A stretch of DNA of 64,000 nt from Antarcticimicrobium sediminis (lineage in GTDB: Bacteria; Pseudomonadota; Alphaproteobacteria; Rhodobacterales; Rhodobacteraceae), in the NCBI RefSeq assembly GCF_004348975.1, contig NZ_SMFP01000006.1:186001-250000 (forward strand), given 5' to 3'. The position numbers and the translations under genes are program-made. This document shows, in pieces, positions 33,767 to 43,563 of this stretch (within the stretch, counting starts at the first letter, position 1; the number at the start of each line of letters is the position of its first letter). The notes under the pieces are model-generated. The model was not told where the DNA came from. It was given only the letters and a program-made list of their open reading frames with translations, and made no database searches.

Positions 33767-35050
33767 ATGAGTGACAGCTCCAAGTCAAAGTCGCCCTCGC
33801 GCCGCCAGTTCCTGAGCGGAGCGGCGGCGGCGGGTGCTGGTGCGGTTGCGGCAACGGCAGCCCGCGCTGCTGGCCCCGATCCGCTGATTACCGAAGTGCA
33901 GGCCTGGGCCACGGCCACCGGCGATGGCGTGGATGCCACGCCATATGGCCTGCCGATCCGATTTGAAACGGATGTGCGCCGCCGCAACGTGGAATGGCTG
34001 ACCGCCGACACGATCAGTTCGATCAACTTTACCCCGATCCACGCGCTGGACGGCACCATCACGCCGCAGGGGTGCGCGTTCGAGCGCCACCACTCCGGTG
34101 CGATCGAGATGCGCAAACAGGACTACCGGCTGATGATCAACGGCTTGGTCGATACGCCGCTGGTCTTCACCTATGAGGATCTGGAGCGATTCCCGCGCGA
34201 GAATCACGTCTATTTCTGCGAATGTGCCGCCAATACCGGGATGGAATGGGCCGGCGCACAGCTGAACGGGGCGCAATTCACCCATGGCATGATTCACAAC
34301 ATGGAATACTCCGGCGTATCGCTGCGCACCCTGCTGCAAGAGGCCGGTCTGGGGGCCGCGGGCGACCTCAAGGACAAGTGGGTCTATGTCGAAGGCGCCG
34401 ACGCCTCGTCGAACGGGCGCTCGATCCCGATGGAAAAGGCGCTGGACGATGTGCTGGTGGCCTTCAAGGCGAATGGCGAGGCCCTACGCAAGGAACATGG
34501 CTATCCGGTCCGGCTGTGTGTGCCGGGGTGGGAAGGCAACATGTGGGTCAAATGGCTGCGCCGAATCGAGGTGGTGGACCAACCGGTGCAAAGCCGCGAG
34601 GAAACCAGCAAGTACACCGACACCCTTGCCGACGGCACCAGCCGCAAATGGACCTGGGCGATGGATGCCAAATCGGTGGTCACCAGCCCCAGCCCGCAAT
34701 CGCCGATCAAACATGGCAAGGGGCCGCTGGTCATCACCGGTCTGGCCTGGTCGGGGCGCGGCGCGATCAAACGGGTCGACGTGTCCAAGGATGGCGGCAA
34801 GACCTGGGAAACCGCGCGTCTGGGTGCCCCGGGCGCGAAGATGGCGCTGTCGCGATTCTATCTCGATACCGAGTGGGACGGCGAAGAGATGCTGCTGCAA
34901 TCGCGCGCCATGGACGAGACCGGCTATGTCCAGCCCACCAAGACCGAGCTGCGCGACGTGCGCGGTGAAAACTCGATCTATCACAACAACTGCATCCAGA
35001 CCTGGTGGGTCAAGCCGAACGGAGAGGCCGAGAATGTCGAAGTATCGTAA
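33767..35050 (+). CDS. soxC: Sulfane dehydrogenase molybdenum subunit SoxC
   Basis: A 427-residue sulfite-oxidase-family molybdoprotein with a Tat signal (SRRQFLSGAAAAGAG). Cys153 in the FCECAAN segment is the molybdenum-cofactor ligand, and the dimerisation domain follows near residue 310. SoxC with SoxD oxidises the sulfane sulfur on SoxY by six electrons; its presence means complete oxidation to sulfate rather than sulfur storage. The ATG at 33767 has AAGGAGG upstream. Its 3' end overlaps soxD by 17 bp. Confidence 0.95.
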   Translation: MSDSSKSKSPSRRQFLSGAAAAGAGAVAATAARAAGPDPLITEVQAWATATGDGVDATPYGLPIRFETDVRRRNVEWLTADTISSINFTPIHALDGTITPQGCAFERHHSGAIEMRKQDYRLMINGLVDTPLVFTYEDLERFPRENHVYFCECAANTGMEWAGAQLNGAQFTHGMIHNMEYSGVSLRTLLQEAGLGAAGDLKDKWVYVEGADASSNGRSIPMEKALDDVLVAFKANGEALRKEHGYPVRLCVPGWEGNMWVKWLRRIEVVDQPVQSREETSKYTDTLADGTSRKWTWAMDAKSVVTSPSPQSPIKHGKGPLVITGLAWSGRGAIKRVDVSKDGGKTWETARLGAPGAKMALSRFYLDTEWDGEEMLLQSRAMDETGYVQPTKTELRDVRGENSIYHNNCIQTWWVKPNGEAENVEVS

Positions 35051-36227
35051 GCTGATCATCACTACGGCGCTGGCCGCCAGCCTTTCGGCAGGCCCTGCAT
35101 TGGCCGAAAAACTGGGTCTGGGGCGTCCCGCCCTGCCCGAAGAGGTCGCCGCGTGGAACATCGACGTGAACCCCGATGGCGTCGGCCTGCCGGAGGGGTC
35201 GGGCTCGGTCGAGGCTGGAGAAGTGCTGTTCTCGGACTACTGCGCGGTTTGCCACGGCGAATTCGCCGAAGGGGTGGACAACTGGCCCAAACTGGCGGGC
35301 GGCGGGGGCACGCTGGCCGACAAGGATCCGCTGAAGACCGTGGGCTCTTACTGGCCGTATCTGTCGACCACATGGGACTATGTCCACCGCTCGATGCCGT
35401 TCGGCAATGCGCAGACCCTGAAACCCGACGAAGTCTATGCGATCGTTGCCTATATCCTGTATTCCAACGATCTGGTCGAAGATGATTTCGTGCTGTCGAA
35501 GGGGAATTTCCTGGATGTCGAGATGCCCAACAAAGACGGGTTCATTGTCGACGACCGGGAAACCGCCGAGGCGCATTTCTGGAAGGGCGAGCCTTGCATG
35601 ACAAACTGCAAGGAGACCGTCGAGATCACCATGGAGGCGGCGGTTCTGGACGTGACTCCGGAAGAGACCAAGGCCCGCAAGGTGCAGGAGATGATGGACG
35701 CCACCAATCCGGCGAACAAGGCGCCGGGGGCAGAGTCCAAAGGCGACGAGGCGGCCACAGAGGCGGCCACAGAGGCGGCCACAGAGGCGGCCACAGAGGC
35801 GGCCACAGAGGCGGCCACAGAGGCGGCTACAGAGGCGGCTACAGAATCGCCTGCAGCCGAGGCTGCCGCCGAAGAGCCCGCCGCACCAGAAGAGACCGCC
35901 GCGCTTGATCCGGCACTGGTCGCCAAGGGCGAGAAGGTGTTTCGCAAGTGCAAGGCCTGCCATCAGGTCGGTGACGGGGCCAAGCACCGTACCGGACCGG
36001 TCCTGAACGGCATTGTCGGTCATGCGGCGGGCGCGGCAGACGACTTCCGCTATTCAAAGGTGATGAAAGAGGCGGCCGAGGGCGGTCTGATCTGGACCGA
36101 GGAAGAGTTGACAGCCTTTCTGACCAAGCCAGCGAAATACATGAAAAAAACCAAGATGACCTTCGCCGGTCTGAAGAAAGACGAGGATCTCGAAGCGGTC
36201 ATCGCCTATCTTAAGTCCTTCAATTGA
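35034..36227 (+). CDS. soxD: Sulfane dehydrogenase diheme cytochrome SoxD
   Basis: A 397-residue diheme cytochrome c with signal peptide (MSKYRKLIITTALAASLSAG). Heme sites are Cys70-x-x-Cys73-His74 (CAVCH) and Cys306-x-x-Cys309-His310 (CKACH). Between the two domains is a linker of eight perfect EAAT units encoded by a 12-bp tandem repeat (35748-35843), then proline/alanine-rich sequence. It accepts electrons from SoxC. The long upstream extension of the frame to 34386 overlaps soxC out of frame and is rejected; the ATG at 35034 gives the signal peptide. No soxE, soxF, soxG or soxH follows. Confidence 0.94.
   Translation: MSKYRKLIITTALAASLSAGPALAEKLGLGRPALPEEVAAWNIDVNPDGVGLPEGSGSVEAGEVLFSDYCAVCHGEFAEGVDNWPKLAGGGGTLADKDPLKTVGSYWPYLSTTWDYVHRSMPFGNAQTLKPDEVYAIVAYILYSNDLVEDDFVLSKGNFLDVEMPNKDGFIVDDRETAEAHFWKGEPCMTNCKETVEITMEAAVLDVTPEETKARKVQEMMDATNPANKAPGAESKGDEAATEAATEAATEAATEAATEAATEAATEAATESPAAEAAAEEPAAPEETAALDPALVAKGEKVFRKCKACHQVGDGAKHRTGPVLNGIVGHAAGAADDFRYSKVMKEAAEGGLIWTEEELTAFLTKPAKYMKKTKMTFAGLKKDEDLEAVIAYLKSFN
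35748..35843 (+). repeat. 12-bp tandem repeat (x8) in soxD
   Basis: Unit GAGGCGGCCACA is repeated eight times; the last two units read GAGGCGGCTACA. It encodes (EAAT)8 in the linker between the two heme domains. Six units are identical, which suggests recent expansion and strain-to-strain length variation. Confidence 0.95.
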
Positions 36228-36263
36228 CGGACATCCTTTGACGCCCCCCCTGTGGGCGCCCCG

Positions 36264-36293
36264 ACCCCGGTGCCCTTTGGTGCCGGGGTTTTC
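36264..36293 (+). terminator. Rho-independent terminator after soxD
   Basis: ACCCCGGTGCC and GGTGCCGGGGT (36264-36274, 36279-36289) pair with two G-T wobbles around loop CTTT, then TTTCCC. It closes the sox cluster. Confidence 0.85.
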
Positions 36294-36448
36294 CCTTTCG
36301 CACCTGCGGGGAGGGCGGCTCGCACTGGGCTTCCTCTGAGGCGAAACAGCGGGCCCGCGCCCCCTTGCAGCCCCCCCCGGGCACCACTAAGACTCGTGTA
36401 ACGCAGCTTCGGGTATGGTCCCGATCCTACACAAGGCAGGCAGTTTAC

Positions 36449-37078
36449 ATGTTCGATCCGACAGAAACCTACATGAACACCCTGGTCCCGATGGTTGTCG
36501 AACAGACCAGCCGCGGCGAGCGGGCCTATGACATCTTCTCACGCCTGCTCAAAGAGCGGATCATCTTTATCAACGGTCCGATCCATGACGGCATGAGCCA
36601 CCTGATCGTGGCGCAGTTGCTGCACCTTGAGGCTGAAAATCCGAACAAGGAAATCAGCATCTACATCAACTCGCCGGGCGGTGTGGTGACCTCGGGGCTG
36701 TCGATCTATGACACCATGCAGTACATCAAGCCGAAGTGTTCGACCCTTGTGATCGGTCAAGCGGCGTCGATGGGTTCGGTCCTGCTGGCGGGCGGGGCGC
36801 CCGGTATGCGGTTCTCGCTGCCCAACAGCCGCATCATGGTGCACCAGCCCTCGGGCGGGTATCAGGGCCAGGCCAGCGACATCATGATTCACGCCGCCGA
36901 GACCCAGAAACTCAAGGACCGGCTGTATGATATTTATGTCAGACATACCGGTCAATCCAAGAAAGCGGTTGAAAAGGCGCTCGACCGTGACAACTTTATG
37001 TCACCGGAAGAGGCCAAGGAATGGGGCCATATCGACGAGATTGTCGAAAGCCGTGTCAAACCGGGTGACGACACATAA
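36449..37078 (+). CDS. clpP: ATP-dependent Clp protease proteolytic subunit ClpP
   Basis: A 209-residue serine protease of standard length. The catalytic serine is in GQAASMGS (Ser107) and the histidine in MVHQP (His132). It forms the tetradecameric chamber used with ClpX or ClpA. The frame opens at 36365, but the ATG at 36449 gives the normal propeptide [10 protein letters not shown]. It is followed 149 bp later by clpX. Confidence 0.97.
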   Translation: MFDPTETYMNTLVPMVVEQTSRGERAYDIFSRLLKERIIFINGPIHDGMSHLIVAQLLHLEAENPNKEISIYINSPGGVVTSGLSIYDTMQYIKPKCSTLVIGQAASMGSVLLAGGAPGMRFSLPNSRIMVHQPSGGYQGQASDIMIHAAETQKLKDRLYDIYVRHTGQSKKAVEKALDRDNFMSPEEAKEWGHIDEIVESRVKPGDDT

Positions 37079-37227
37079 TTCATCAGGGTTCGCCGTGCCG
37101 GTCGACGGCACGGGGGCCCTTGGCAATTTGCGATTGTGGTGCCCGGATCGCTGTCCTAAGCTGACCGGTGTCCGGGGAACGGCCCGGCAGCAGGGGCAAC
37201 GCGGAACTCGAAGCCGAAAGGTAAATC

Positions 37228-38496
37228 ATGGCAACGAACTCAAGCGGTGACAGCAAGAATACGCTTTACTGCAGCTTCTGCGGCAAAAGCCAGCATGAGG
37301 TGCGCAAGCTCATCGCAGGACCGACCGTATTCATCTGCGATGAATGCGTCGAGCTGTGCATGGACATCATCCGCGAGGAGACCAAGGCCAGCGGGCTGAA
37401 GTCGACCGATGGTGTGCCCACGCCGAAAGACATCTGCGAGGTGCTCGACGATTACGTGATCGGTCAGGCGATGGCCAAACGCGTGCTGTCGGTGGCCGTG
37501 CACAACCATTACAAACGTCTCAACCACGCACAAAAGTCCGGCTCGGATATCGAACTATCCAAGTCGAACATCCTGCTGATCGGCCCGACCGGCTGCGGCA
37601 AGACCCTGTTGGCGCAGACCTTGGCGCGCATCCTCGATGTGCCCTTTACCATGGCCGACGCCACCACCCTGACCGAGGCCGGCTATGTTGGCGAGGATGT
37701 CGAGAACATCATTCTCAAGCTGTTGCAGTCCTCTGAATACAACGTCGAGCGGGCGCAGCGCGGCATCGTCTATATCGACGAGGTCGACAAGATCACCCGC
37801 AAGTCGGAAAACCCCTCGATCACCCGCGACGTGTCGGGTGAGGGCGTGCAGCAGGCGCTGTTGAAGCTGATGGAAGGCACCGTTGCCTCGGTTCCGCCGC
37901 AGGGCGGGCGCAAGCATCCGCAGCAGGAATTCCTGCAGGTCGACACCACCAATATCCTGTTCATCTGCGGCGGGGCCTTCGCCGGTCTGGACAAGATCAT
38001 CGCGCAGCGCGGCAAAGGCTCGGCGATGGGCTTTGGTGCCGATGTGCGGGACAACGATGAACGTGGCGTTGGCGAGATTTTTCAGGATCTGGAGCCCGAG
38101 GATCTGCTGAAATTCGGCCTGATCCCGGAATTCGTCGGGCGTCTGCCGGTTCTGGCAACGCTGGAGGATCTGGACGAAGATGCCTTGGTGACCATCCTGA
38201 CCAAGCCGAAGAACGCACTGGTCAAACAGTACCAGCGTCTGTTCGAGCTGGAGAATACCGAGCTTCAGTTCACCGATGACGCGCTCAACGCGATTGCCAA
38301 ACGCGCGATCCAGCGCAAGACCGGTGCGCGCGGGTTGCGCTCGATCCTCGAGGATATTCTGCTCGACACCATGTTCGAGCTGCCCGGCATGGACAACGTG
38401 ACCAAGGTGGTTGTGAACGAAGAGGCGGTGAACTCGGACGCGCAGCCGCTGAAGATCTATGCCGAGGCCGACAAGGAATCCGCGACAGCGGGCTGA
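37228..38496 (+). CDS. clpX: ATP-dependent Clp protease ATP-binding subunit ClpX
   Basis: A 422-residue AAA+ unfoldase. The N-terminal zinc-binding domain has CSFCGKSQ and ICDECVELC. The AAA+ core has Walker A GPTGCGKT, Walker B YIDEVDKI and the pore/IGF-region GFGADV near residue 265-270. It recognises tagged or regulatory substrates and feeds them into ClpP. The ATG at 37228 has AAAGG upstream. A strong terminator (38522-38555) follows. Confidence 0.97.
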   Translation: MATNSSGDSKNTLYCSFCGKSQHEVRKLIAGPTVFICDECVELCMDIIREETKASGLKSTDGVPTPKDICEVLDDYVIGQAMAKRVLSVAVHNHYKRLNHAQKSGSDIELSKSNILLIGPTGCGKTLLAQTLARILDVPFTMADATTLTEAGYVGEDVENIILKLLQSSEYNVERAQRGIVYIDEVDKITRKSENPSITRDVSGEGVQQALLKLMEGTVASVPPQGGRKHPQQEFLQVDTTNILFICGGAFAGLDKIIAQRGKGSAMGFGADVRDNDERGVGEIFQDLEPEDLLKFGLIPEFVGRLPVLATLEDLDEDALVTILTKPKNALVKQYQRLFELENTELQFTDDALNAIAKRAIQRKTGARGLRSILEDILLDTMFELPGMDNVTKVVVNEEAVNSDAQPLKIYAEADKESATAG

Positions 38497-38521
38497 TCTT
38501 GGCGACCAGTCGATCATTATC

Positions 38522-38555
38522 ACGGCGCGGGGTCTTCCCGCGCCGTTTCTTTTTC
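38522..38555 (+). terminator. Rho-independent terminator after clpX
   Basis: ACGGCGCGGG (38522-38531) and CCCGCGCCGT (38537-38546) form a perfect 10-bp stem with loop GTCTT, then TTCTTTTTC. It lies 12 bp before the start of the RidA-like gene, so that gene likely has read-through or its own nearby promoter. Confidence 0.88.
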
Positions 38556-38566
38556 GGAGACGGACC

Positions 38567-38929
38567 ATGACCATCAAACGCATCTCATCGGGCGGAGAGT
38601 ACGAGGCGAAGGTCGGCTATTGCCGGGCTGTCGTCGCCGGCGGCTTCGTGCATGTGGCGGGCACCGTGGGGCAGGGCGACGATGTGGTCGCGCAATGCTG
38701 CTCGGCGCTGGAGATCATCGGCAAGGCGCTGGCCGAGGCCGGGGCGGGATTCGCCGATGCGGTGCGGGTGACCTATTACCTGCCCGACCGGGCCGAGTTT
38801 GCGTCCTGCTGGCCGCTCCTGAGCGCGGCGTTCGGGGACAATCCGCCGGTGGCAACGATGCTGGAATGCGCGCTGATCGACCCGAAATACCGCATCGAGA
38901 TCGAGCTGACCGCGCTGCTGCCCGCATAG
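38567..38929 (+). CDS. RidA/YjgF-family protein
   Basis: A 120-residue protein of the RidA (YjgF/Rid) superfamily. Typical features are the opening [29 protein letters not shown], and a central [12 protein letters not shown] segment. The arginine before the end that RidA uses for imine hydrolysis is not at the usual place (the sequence reads [12 protein letters not shown]), so the function may differ from 2-aminoacrylate deamination. The ATG at 38567 has GGAGA upstream. Confidence 0.8.
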   Translation: MTIKRISSGGEYEAKVGYCRAVVAGGFVHVAGTVGQGDDVVAQCCSALEIIGKALAEAGAGFADAVRVTYYLPDRAEFASCWPLLSAAFGDNPPVATMLECALIDPKYRIEIELTALLPA

Positions 38930-39020
38930 CACGCGGGGCGCTGCCGATCCGCGCCTTGGGCACTGGACCTTGGCGCGCGCTTGGTCCATACCTTGCCTCA
39001 GCGAAAGGCCGGAGACACCT

Positions 39021-39404
39021 ATGGGAATCCTCAATACTCTTCTGCGCGCCGTGACCTGGTGGAACGGGCAGACGATCAACACGCAGCTCTACACCTGGCG
39101 CAAAGGTGTCCGGGTCGGCGAGGACAATCAGGGCAATGTGTTCTACCACAATGCCGATGACAGCCGCCGCTGGGTGATCTTCAATGGCGAGATCGAAGCG
39201 AGCCGGATTGATCCGGATTGGCATGGCTGGATTCACCACACCTGGGACGAGCCGCCCACGAACAAGCCGCTGGTCCACAAGCCTTGGGAAAAGCCGCATC
39301 ACGAAAACCTGACGGGCACGGCACTGGCCTATGCGCCGGCTGGATCGATTCGCCAGCCGCACCCGGTCGAGCGTAGTGATTACGAGGCTTGGAGCCCGGA
39401 ATAA
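39021..39404 (+). CDS. NDUFA12-like complex I accessory subunit
   Basis: A 127-residue protein related to NDUFA12 (17.2-kDa) of mitochondrial complex I, a subunit retained in alphaproteobacteria. Conserved features are the [19 protein letters not shown] opening, [20 protein letters not shown] and a [13 protein letters not shown] block. It probably binds the peripheral arm of NADH dehydrogenase. Its position with mlaD, DUF2155 and aat is typical of Rhodobacterales as I recall. Confidence 0.88.
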   Translation: MGILNTLLRAVTWWNGQTINTQLYTWRKGVRVGEDNQGNVFYHNADDSRRWVIFNGEIEASRIDPDWHGWIHHTWDEPPTNKPLVHKPWEKPHHENLTGTALAYAPAGSIRQPHPVERSDYEAWSPE

Positions 39405-39430
39405 CCGGCCCCGATTGAACGGAGCGCATA

Positions 39431-39910
39431 ATGTCGCACAACACGACCGAGGTTCTGGTGGGCGGTGCCGTTCTGGCAGCCGCCGTCGCCTTTGCCATCT
39501 ATGCCGGGCAGACCACAGGTTTTGCCACCGGCAGCCGCGGCTATGAGCTGAGCGCTTCTTTCCGGTCGCTCGAAGGGGTGACGGTGGGGACCGATGTGCG
39601 CCTTGCCGGGGTCAAGATCGGCACCGTCTCGGATGTTGAACTGAACCCCGAGACCTTTCGCGCAGATACAAGATTGTTGGTGCAAGAGGGGATCGTGATC
39701 CCTGACGACAGCGCCGCCGTGGTCGCCTCCGAGGGGCTTTTGGGCGGAAATTTCGTCGAGATCATGCCCGGTGGATCGCTTGGCTATTTTGATCCCGGTG
39801 CGGAAATCCTTGACACTCAGGGCGCGGTCAGTCTGGTCTCGCTGCTGCTGAAGTTCGTCTCTGGCGACAGCGGATCTGGCAGTGGGGCTGACGGCGGAGC
39901 GACGAATTGA
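39431..39910 (+). CDS. mlaD: MlaD-type phospholipid-transport MCE protein
   Basis: A 159-residue protein with one N-terminal membrane helix (VGGAVLAAAVAFAIYA) and a single MCE domain (YELSASFRSLEGVTVGTDV, LLGGNFVEI). MlaD forms the periplasmic hexamer of the MlaFEDB phospholipid transporter that keeps outer-membrane asymmetry. The other mla genes are not in the window. It lies 26 bp after the NDUFA12-like gene and overlaps the next start by four bases. Confidence 0.88.
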   Translation: MSHNTTEVLVGGAVLAAAVAFAIYAGQTTGFATGSRGYELSASFRSLEGVTVGTDVRLAGVKIGTVSDVELNPETFRADTRLLVQEGIVIPDDSAAVVASEGLLGGNFVEIMPGGSLGYFDPGAEILDTQGAVSLVSLLLKFVSGDSGSGSGADGGATN

Positions 39911-40281
39911 GCCGCCGATTCGCCGGTCTGGTCGTGACACTGGCCTTGGCCTTGTCGGCCCCGGCTTTTGCCCAGGACGACGCGGTGCAATCGGGCGCTG
40001 GCGCGGTGTTGCGCGGGCTGGACAAGGTCAATGGCGAAACCCGCGATATCGAGATTACCAGCGGCGAGACCGGCGCCGTTTTCGGGCTGGATATCGCGCT
40101 GGGGGATTGCCGCTATCCACTGGATAACCCTACCGGCGACGCCTTTGCCTATCTGACCATATGGGATCGTGGTGCGGCGCAAGCCGTGTTCGAGGGCTGG
40201 ATGGTAGCCTCTTCGCCCGCGCTCAATGCGCTGGATCACAGCCGTTACGACATCTGGGTGTTGCGCTGTATCACGTCCTGA
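39907..40281 (+). CDS. DUF2155 periplasmic protein
   Basis: A 124-residue protein with a signal peptide (SRRFAGLVVTLALALSAPAFA) and a DUF2155 domain. Two cysteines (GDCRYP near residue 68 and VLRCITS at the end) could form a disulfide. Start is a TTG that overlaps the mlaD stop (TTGA), so translation is coupled. The protein is of unknown function but usually follows mlaD in this order. Its last 37 bp overlap the convergent aat gene. Confidence 0.78.
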   Translation: MSRRFAGLVVTLALALSAPAFAQDDAVQSGAGAVLRGLDKVNGETRDIEITSGETGAVFGLDIALGDCRYPLDNPTGDAFAYLTIWDRGAAQAVFEGWMVASSPALNALDHSRYDIWVLRCITS

Positions 40282-40877
40282 GCGGTCGGGCTTGGCGGGG
40301 CGGTGAAATCGGCCCGCATCTCTATCGCATCGCGCAATTGGCGGTGATACGAGCCGCGGGTGATTTCCACCGCGCCAAGGCTAGCCAGATGCTCGGTCAG
40401 GAATTGCGTGTCGAACAGCTTAAATCCCCCCAGCCGCAGCCGGTCCACCAGATAGGCCAGCGCGATCTTTGACGCATCGGTGCGGCGCGAGAACATGCTT
40501 TCGCCGAAATAGGCCGCCCCCAGCACGACACCATAGACCCCGCCGATCAGCGCATCGCCATCCCAGACCTCCAGCGAATGGGCGTGTCCCTTTGCGAAGA
40601 GGTCCAGATACAGCGCGCGGATCTCGGCGTTGATCCAGGTTTCCGCCCGGTCGGCACAGCCATCGAGCACACCAGGGAAATCCTGATCGATGGTCACGTG
40701 ATACCCGCCGCGCCGCATCCGCCGCGCCAGCGAGCGCGAGATGTGAAAGCCCTCCAGCGGGATCACACCGCGCCGCTTGGGATCGACCCAGAAGATCTCG
40801 GAGTCGTCGCGATTCTCGGCCATCGGGAACACCCCGATGGAATAGCCATGCAGCAACAACTCCGGGCTGATCGACAT
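40245..40877 (-). CDS. aat: Leucyl/phenylalanyl-tRNA-protein transferase Aat
   Basis: A 210-residue transferase that attaches leucine or phenylalanine to N-terminal basic residues for N-end-rule degradation by ClpAP. Family segments are YSIGVFPMAENRDD, SEIFWVDPKRRGVIPL, GGVYGVVLGAAYFGESMFS and LFDTQFLTEHLASLGA. Its 3' end overlaps the convergent DUF2155 gene by 37 bp. The start ATG at 40877 has no in-frame alternative upstream. Confidence 0.95.
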   Translation of the reverse strand: MSISPELLLHGYSIGVFPMAENRDDSEIFWVDPKRRGVIPLEGFHISRSLARRMRRGGYHVTIDQDFPGVLDGCADRAETWINAEIRALYLDLFAKGHAHSLEVWDGDALIGGVYGVVLGAAYFGESMFSRRTDASKIALAYLVDRLRLGGFKLFDTQFLTEHLASLGAVEITRGSYHRQLRDAIEMRADFTAPPSPTAQDVIQRNTQMS

Positions 40878-40943
40878 CAGGATCTCCCCGTGCCCAGAGG
40901 CATTCGCAGAGCCTTCAGCCGTGTCATCAGCCCGGTGTTTCGC

Positions 40944-42293
40944 TCAGGCGCCCAATTTATCCGCAAGCCACTTTTCCAACCAGTGGATATTGTACTGCCC
41001 GTTCAGGATGTCGGGTTCCTGCAGCAGGGCGTCGAACAGCTGCACGGTGGTGTCCACGCCATCGACGATCAACTCCCCCAGCGCCCGGTTGAGCCGCGCC
41101 AGCGCCTCGGGCCGGTCGCGGCCATGCACGATCAGCTTGCCGATCAGGCTGTCGTAATAGGGCGGGATCACATAGCCGTCATACAGCGCGCTGTCCATCC
41201 GCACCCCCAGACCGCCCGGCGCATGGAAATGGCTGATGGTGCCCGGGCAGGGCGAGAAATTGGGCAGCTTCTCGGCATTGATCCGCACCTCGATCGCATG
41301 CCCGTTCAAGGTCAGATCCTCTTGCGAGAACGACAGCGGCTCGCCGGCGGCCACCCGGATCTGTTCGCGTACCAGATCGACGCCAAAGATCGCCTCGGTC
41401 ACCGGGTGTTCGACCTGCAACCGCGTGTTCATCTCGATGAAATAGAATTCGCCGTTTTCATAGAGAAACTCGATGGTGCCGGCCCCGATATAGTTGATCC
41501 GGGCCACAGCATCGGCACAGACCTTGCCGATCCGGGCGCGTTCCTCGGGCGTGATCGAGGGGCCGGGGGCCTCTTCCAGAACCTTTTGGTGGCGCCGTTG
41601 CAGTGAACAGTCGCGCTCGGCCAGATGCACGGCCTTGCCCTTGCCGTCGCCAAAGACCTGCACCTCGATATGGCGCGGCGTGGTCAGGTATTTCTCGATA
41701 TAGACCTCGTCATTGCCAAAGGCCGCCTTGGCCTCGGCCCGCGCGGTCTGAAAGGCACGCTCGATCTCGTCGTCCGAATTGGCCACTTTCATGCCGCGCC
41801 CGCCGCCACCGGCGGTGGCCTTGATAATGACTGGATAGCCGATCTCGCCGCCCATCCGTCGCGCGGTTTCCACATCCGGCACACCGCCGTCAGAGCCGGG
41901 CACACAGGGAACCCCCAGCGCCTTCATGGTTTCGATCGCGGTGATCTTGTCGCCCATCAGGCGGATATGTTCTGCCGAGGGGCCGATAAAGGTCAGGCCG
42001 TGATCTTCGACGATCTGCACGAAGTTGGCATTTTCCGACAAGAACCCATAGCCGGGGTGAATCGCCTGCGCGCCGGTAATCTCGCAGGCCGAGATGATCG
42101 CGGGGATCTTGAGATAACTCTCGGTGCCGGGCGGCGGACCGATGCAGATCGATTCGTCGGCCATGCGCACATGCATCGCATCGCTGTCAGCGGTGGAATG
42201 CACCGCCACGCTGGCGATGCCCATCTCGCGCGCGGCGCGGACCACACGCAGGGCAATCTCGCCCCGGTTCGCAATCAGGATCTTGTCGAACAT
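40944..42293 (-). CDS. accC: Acetyl-CoA carboxylase biotin carboxylase AccC
   Basis: A 449-residue ATP-grasp enzyme that carboxylates the biotin on AccB with ATP and bicarbonate. Features are [16 protein letters not shown] at the start, the glycine-rich [10 protein letters not shown] loop near residue 160 and the [17 protein letters not shown] catalytic segment. The ATG at 42293 has AAGGGG upstream. It follows accB by nine bases in the usual accBC operon for fatty-acid synthesis. Confidence 0.96.
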   Translation of the reverse strand: MFDKILIANRGEIALRVVRAAREMGIASVAVHSTADSDAMHVRMADESICIGPPPGTESYLKIPAIISACEITGAQAIHPGYGFLSENANFVQIVEDHGLTFIGPSAEHIRLMGDKITAIETMKALGVPCVPGSDGGVPDVETARRMGGEIGYPVIIKATAGGGGRGMKVANSDDEIERAFQTARAEAKAAFGNDEVYIEKYLTTPRHIEVQVFGDGKGKAVHLAERDCSLQRRHQKVLEEAPGPSITPEERARIGKVCADAVARINYIGAGTIEFLYENGEFYFIEMNTRLQVEHPVTEAIFGVDLVREQIRVAAGEPLSFSQEDLTLNGHAIEVRINAEKLPNFSPCPGTISHFHAPGGLGVRMDSALYDGYVIPPYYDSLIGKLIVHGRDRPEALARLNRALGELIVDGVDTTVQLFDALLQEPDILNGQYNIHWLEKWLADKLGA

Positions 42294-42302
42294 GTTTGCC
42301 CC

Positions 42303-42791
42303 TTACTCGATGATGACCAGCGGTGTGCCGAATTCAACCGCTGCGCCGTCATCGACAAGGATGCGCTTGACCGTGCCCGCCTTGGGGGCATGGATGTGGT
42401 TCATCGTCTTCATCGCCTCGACGATCAGCAGCGTGTCGCCCTCGTCCACCGTGCTGCCCACCTTGATAAAACTGGGCGCACCCGGTTCGGGCTGCAGATA
42501 GATCGTGCCCACCATGGGCGAGGTCACGGCGCCGGGGTGGCTGGCGGGGTCTTCGGCTGCGGTGGGCGCGCCTGCCGGTGCGGCCGGGGCCACAGCAGCG
42601 GGGGCGGCGGTCACGGCCACCGGGGCCGGTGCGACCATGGCAGCGGGGGAGGCGCGGCTCACCCGGACATTCAAGCTGTCATCCTTGGCAAATTCGCGTT
42701 TGACCTCCAACTCGGTCAGATCGTTCTCGCGCAGCAGCTCGGCCAGTGCCTTGATGAATGCAACATCCGCGTCGGTAGTCTTCTGTGTCAT
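42303..42791 (-). CDS. accB: Biotin carboxyl carrier protein AccB
   Basis: A 162-residue carrier. The N-terminal part is followed by an alanine/proline-rich linker (about residues 48-85). The C-terminal biotinyl domain has VEAMKTM, in which Lys128 is the biotinylation site. It delivers carboxyl groups to the AccAD transferase. First gene of accBC. Confidence 0.95.
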   Translation of the reverse strand: MTQKTTDADVAFIKALAELLRENDLTELEVKREFAKDDSLNVRVSRASPAAMVAPAPVAVTAAPAAVAPAAPAGAPTAAEDPASHPGAVTSPMVGTIYLQPEPGAPSFIKVGSTVDEGDTLLIVEAMKTMNHIHAPKAGTVKRILVDDGAAVEFGTPLVIIE

Positions 42792-42938
42792 CTGTATCCT
42801 CGACCGGTTACGCCTGCGCTGCTCGCCCGCGCTGGCATGCGAAATTCTTCGCGCTTATAGGCTATGGTGCCGACTGTGAAAAGCGCCGTTACTCGATCCC
42901 GCCCACGCAAGGCAAGGGGCAAGCGCCCGTGATCGCGC

Positions 42939-43475
42939 TCAAAGTGGCATTCCCGACAGTTTGGCGACCAGTTCTGGCAGCTTGCGCGCGCCGAATTTCT
43001 GCAACAACCGGGCGCGATGCGCCTCGACCGTGCGATAGGACAGCGCCAGTTCCGCCCCCACCTCCTTGGCCGACATCCCGCGGCAGGTCAGGATCGCCAC
43101 CTCGCGTTCGCGCGGGGTCAGATGCACGAACGGGCGTTCGTCCGAGAGATCGGCAAACGACCAGATGCCGTGGCGGAACGGATCCTCGGGGGTCAGCGAC
43201 TGGCCGCGCACCCGGCACCAGAACAGATCGCCGGTCGCGCGCCGCATGATGCGTTCGTCGTGATATTCGCCAGTCTCGCGCATTGCCGCCAAGCCGCGCG
43301 CGCCGATCCGCTCGAATTCGGCCTCGGAAGGGTAGAAATCGCGCAAGGGGCGGTCCTCATACTCCGCAGACTGGCCGCCAAAGGTGCGGGCAAAGCGCAG
43401 ATTGGCACGCCGGATCACCCGGTTTTCCAGTTCGACCAGCCCGATCGGGGCGTTTTGAAAGGCGATATCGCTCAT
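42939..43475 (-). CDS. PAS-LuxR family transcriptional regulator
   Basis: A 178-residue regulator with an N-terminal PAS-like domain (about residues 5-105; NAPIGLVELENRVIRRAN, GDLFWCRVRG) and a C-terminal LuxR/FixJ helix-turn-helix (LTPREREVAILTCRGMSAKE, SYRTVEAHRARLL). It lacks a phospho-receiver aspartate, so it probably senses a small molecule or redox state. The ATG at 43475 is chosen over the open extension to 43565. It is divergent from the thiolase operon by 88 bp, making that operon its likely target. Confidence 0.82.
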   Translation of the reverse strand: MSDIAFQNAPIGLVELENRVIRRANLRFARTFGGQSAEYEDRPLRDFYPSEAEFERIGARGLAAMRETGEYHDERIMRRATGDLFWCRVRGQSLTPEDPFRHGIWSFADLSDERPFVHLTPREREVAILTCRGMSAKEVGAELALSYRTVEAHRARLLQKFGARKLPELVAKLSGMPL

Positions 43476-43563
43476 GGGATAACTGTGCCGGGTATTTCTA
43501 CGGAATTGAAGAGGGCGCATGCGGGGCGCTAACCTGCGCCAAACATGGAATGGGAGGACGACC

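Noticed and set aside
34386-35033. Upstream extension of the soxD reading frame
   Set aside because: It overlaps soxC in another frame; the signal peptide at 35034 defines the true start.
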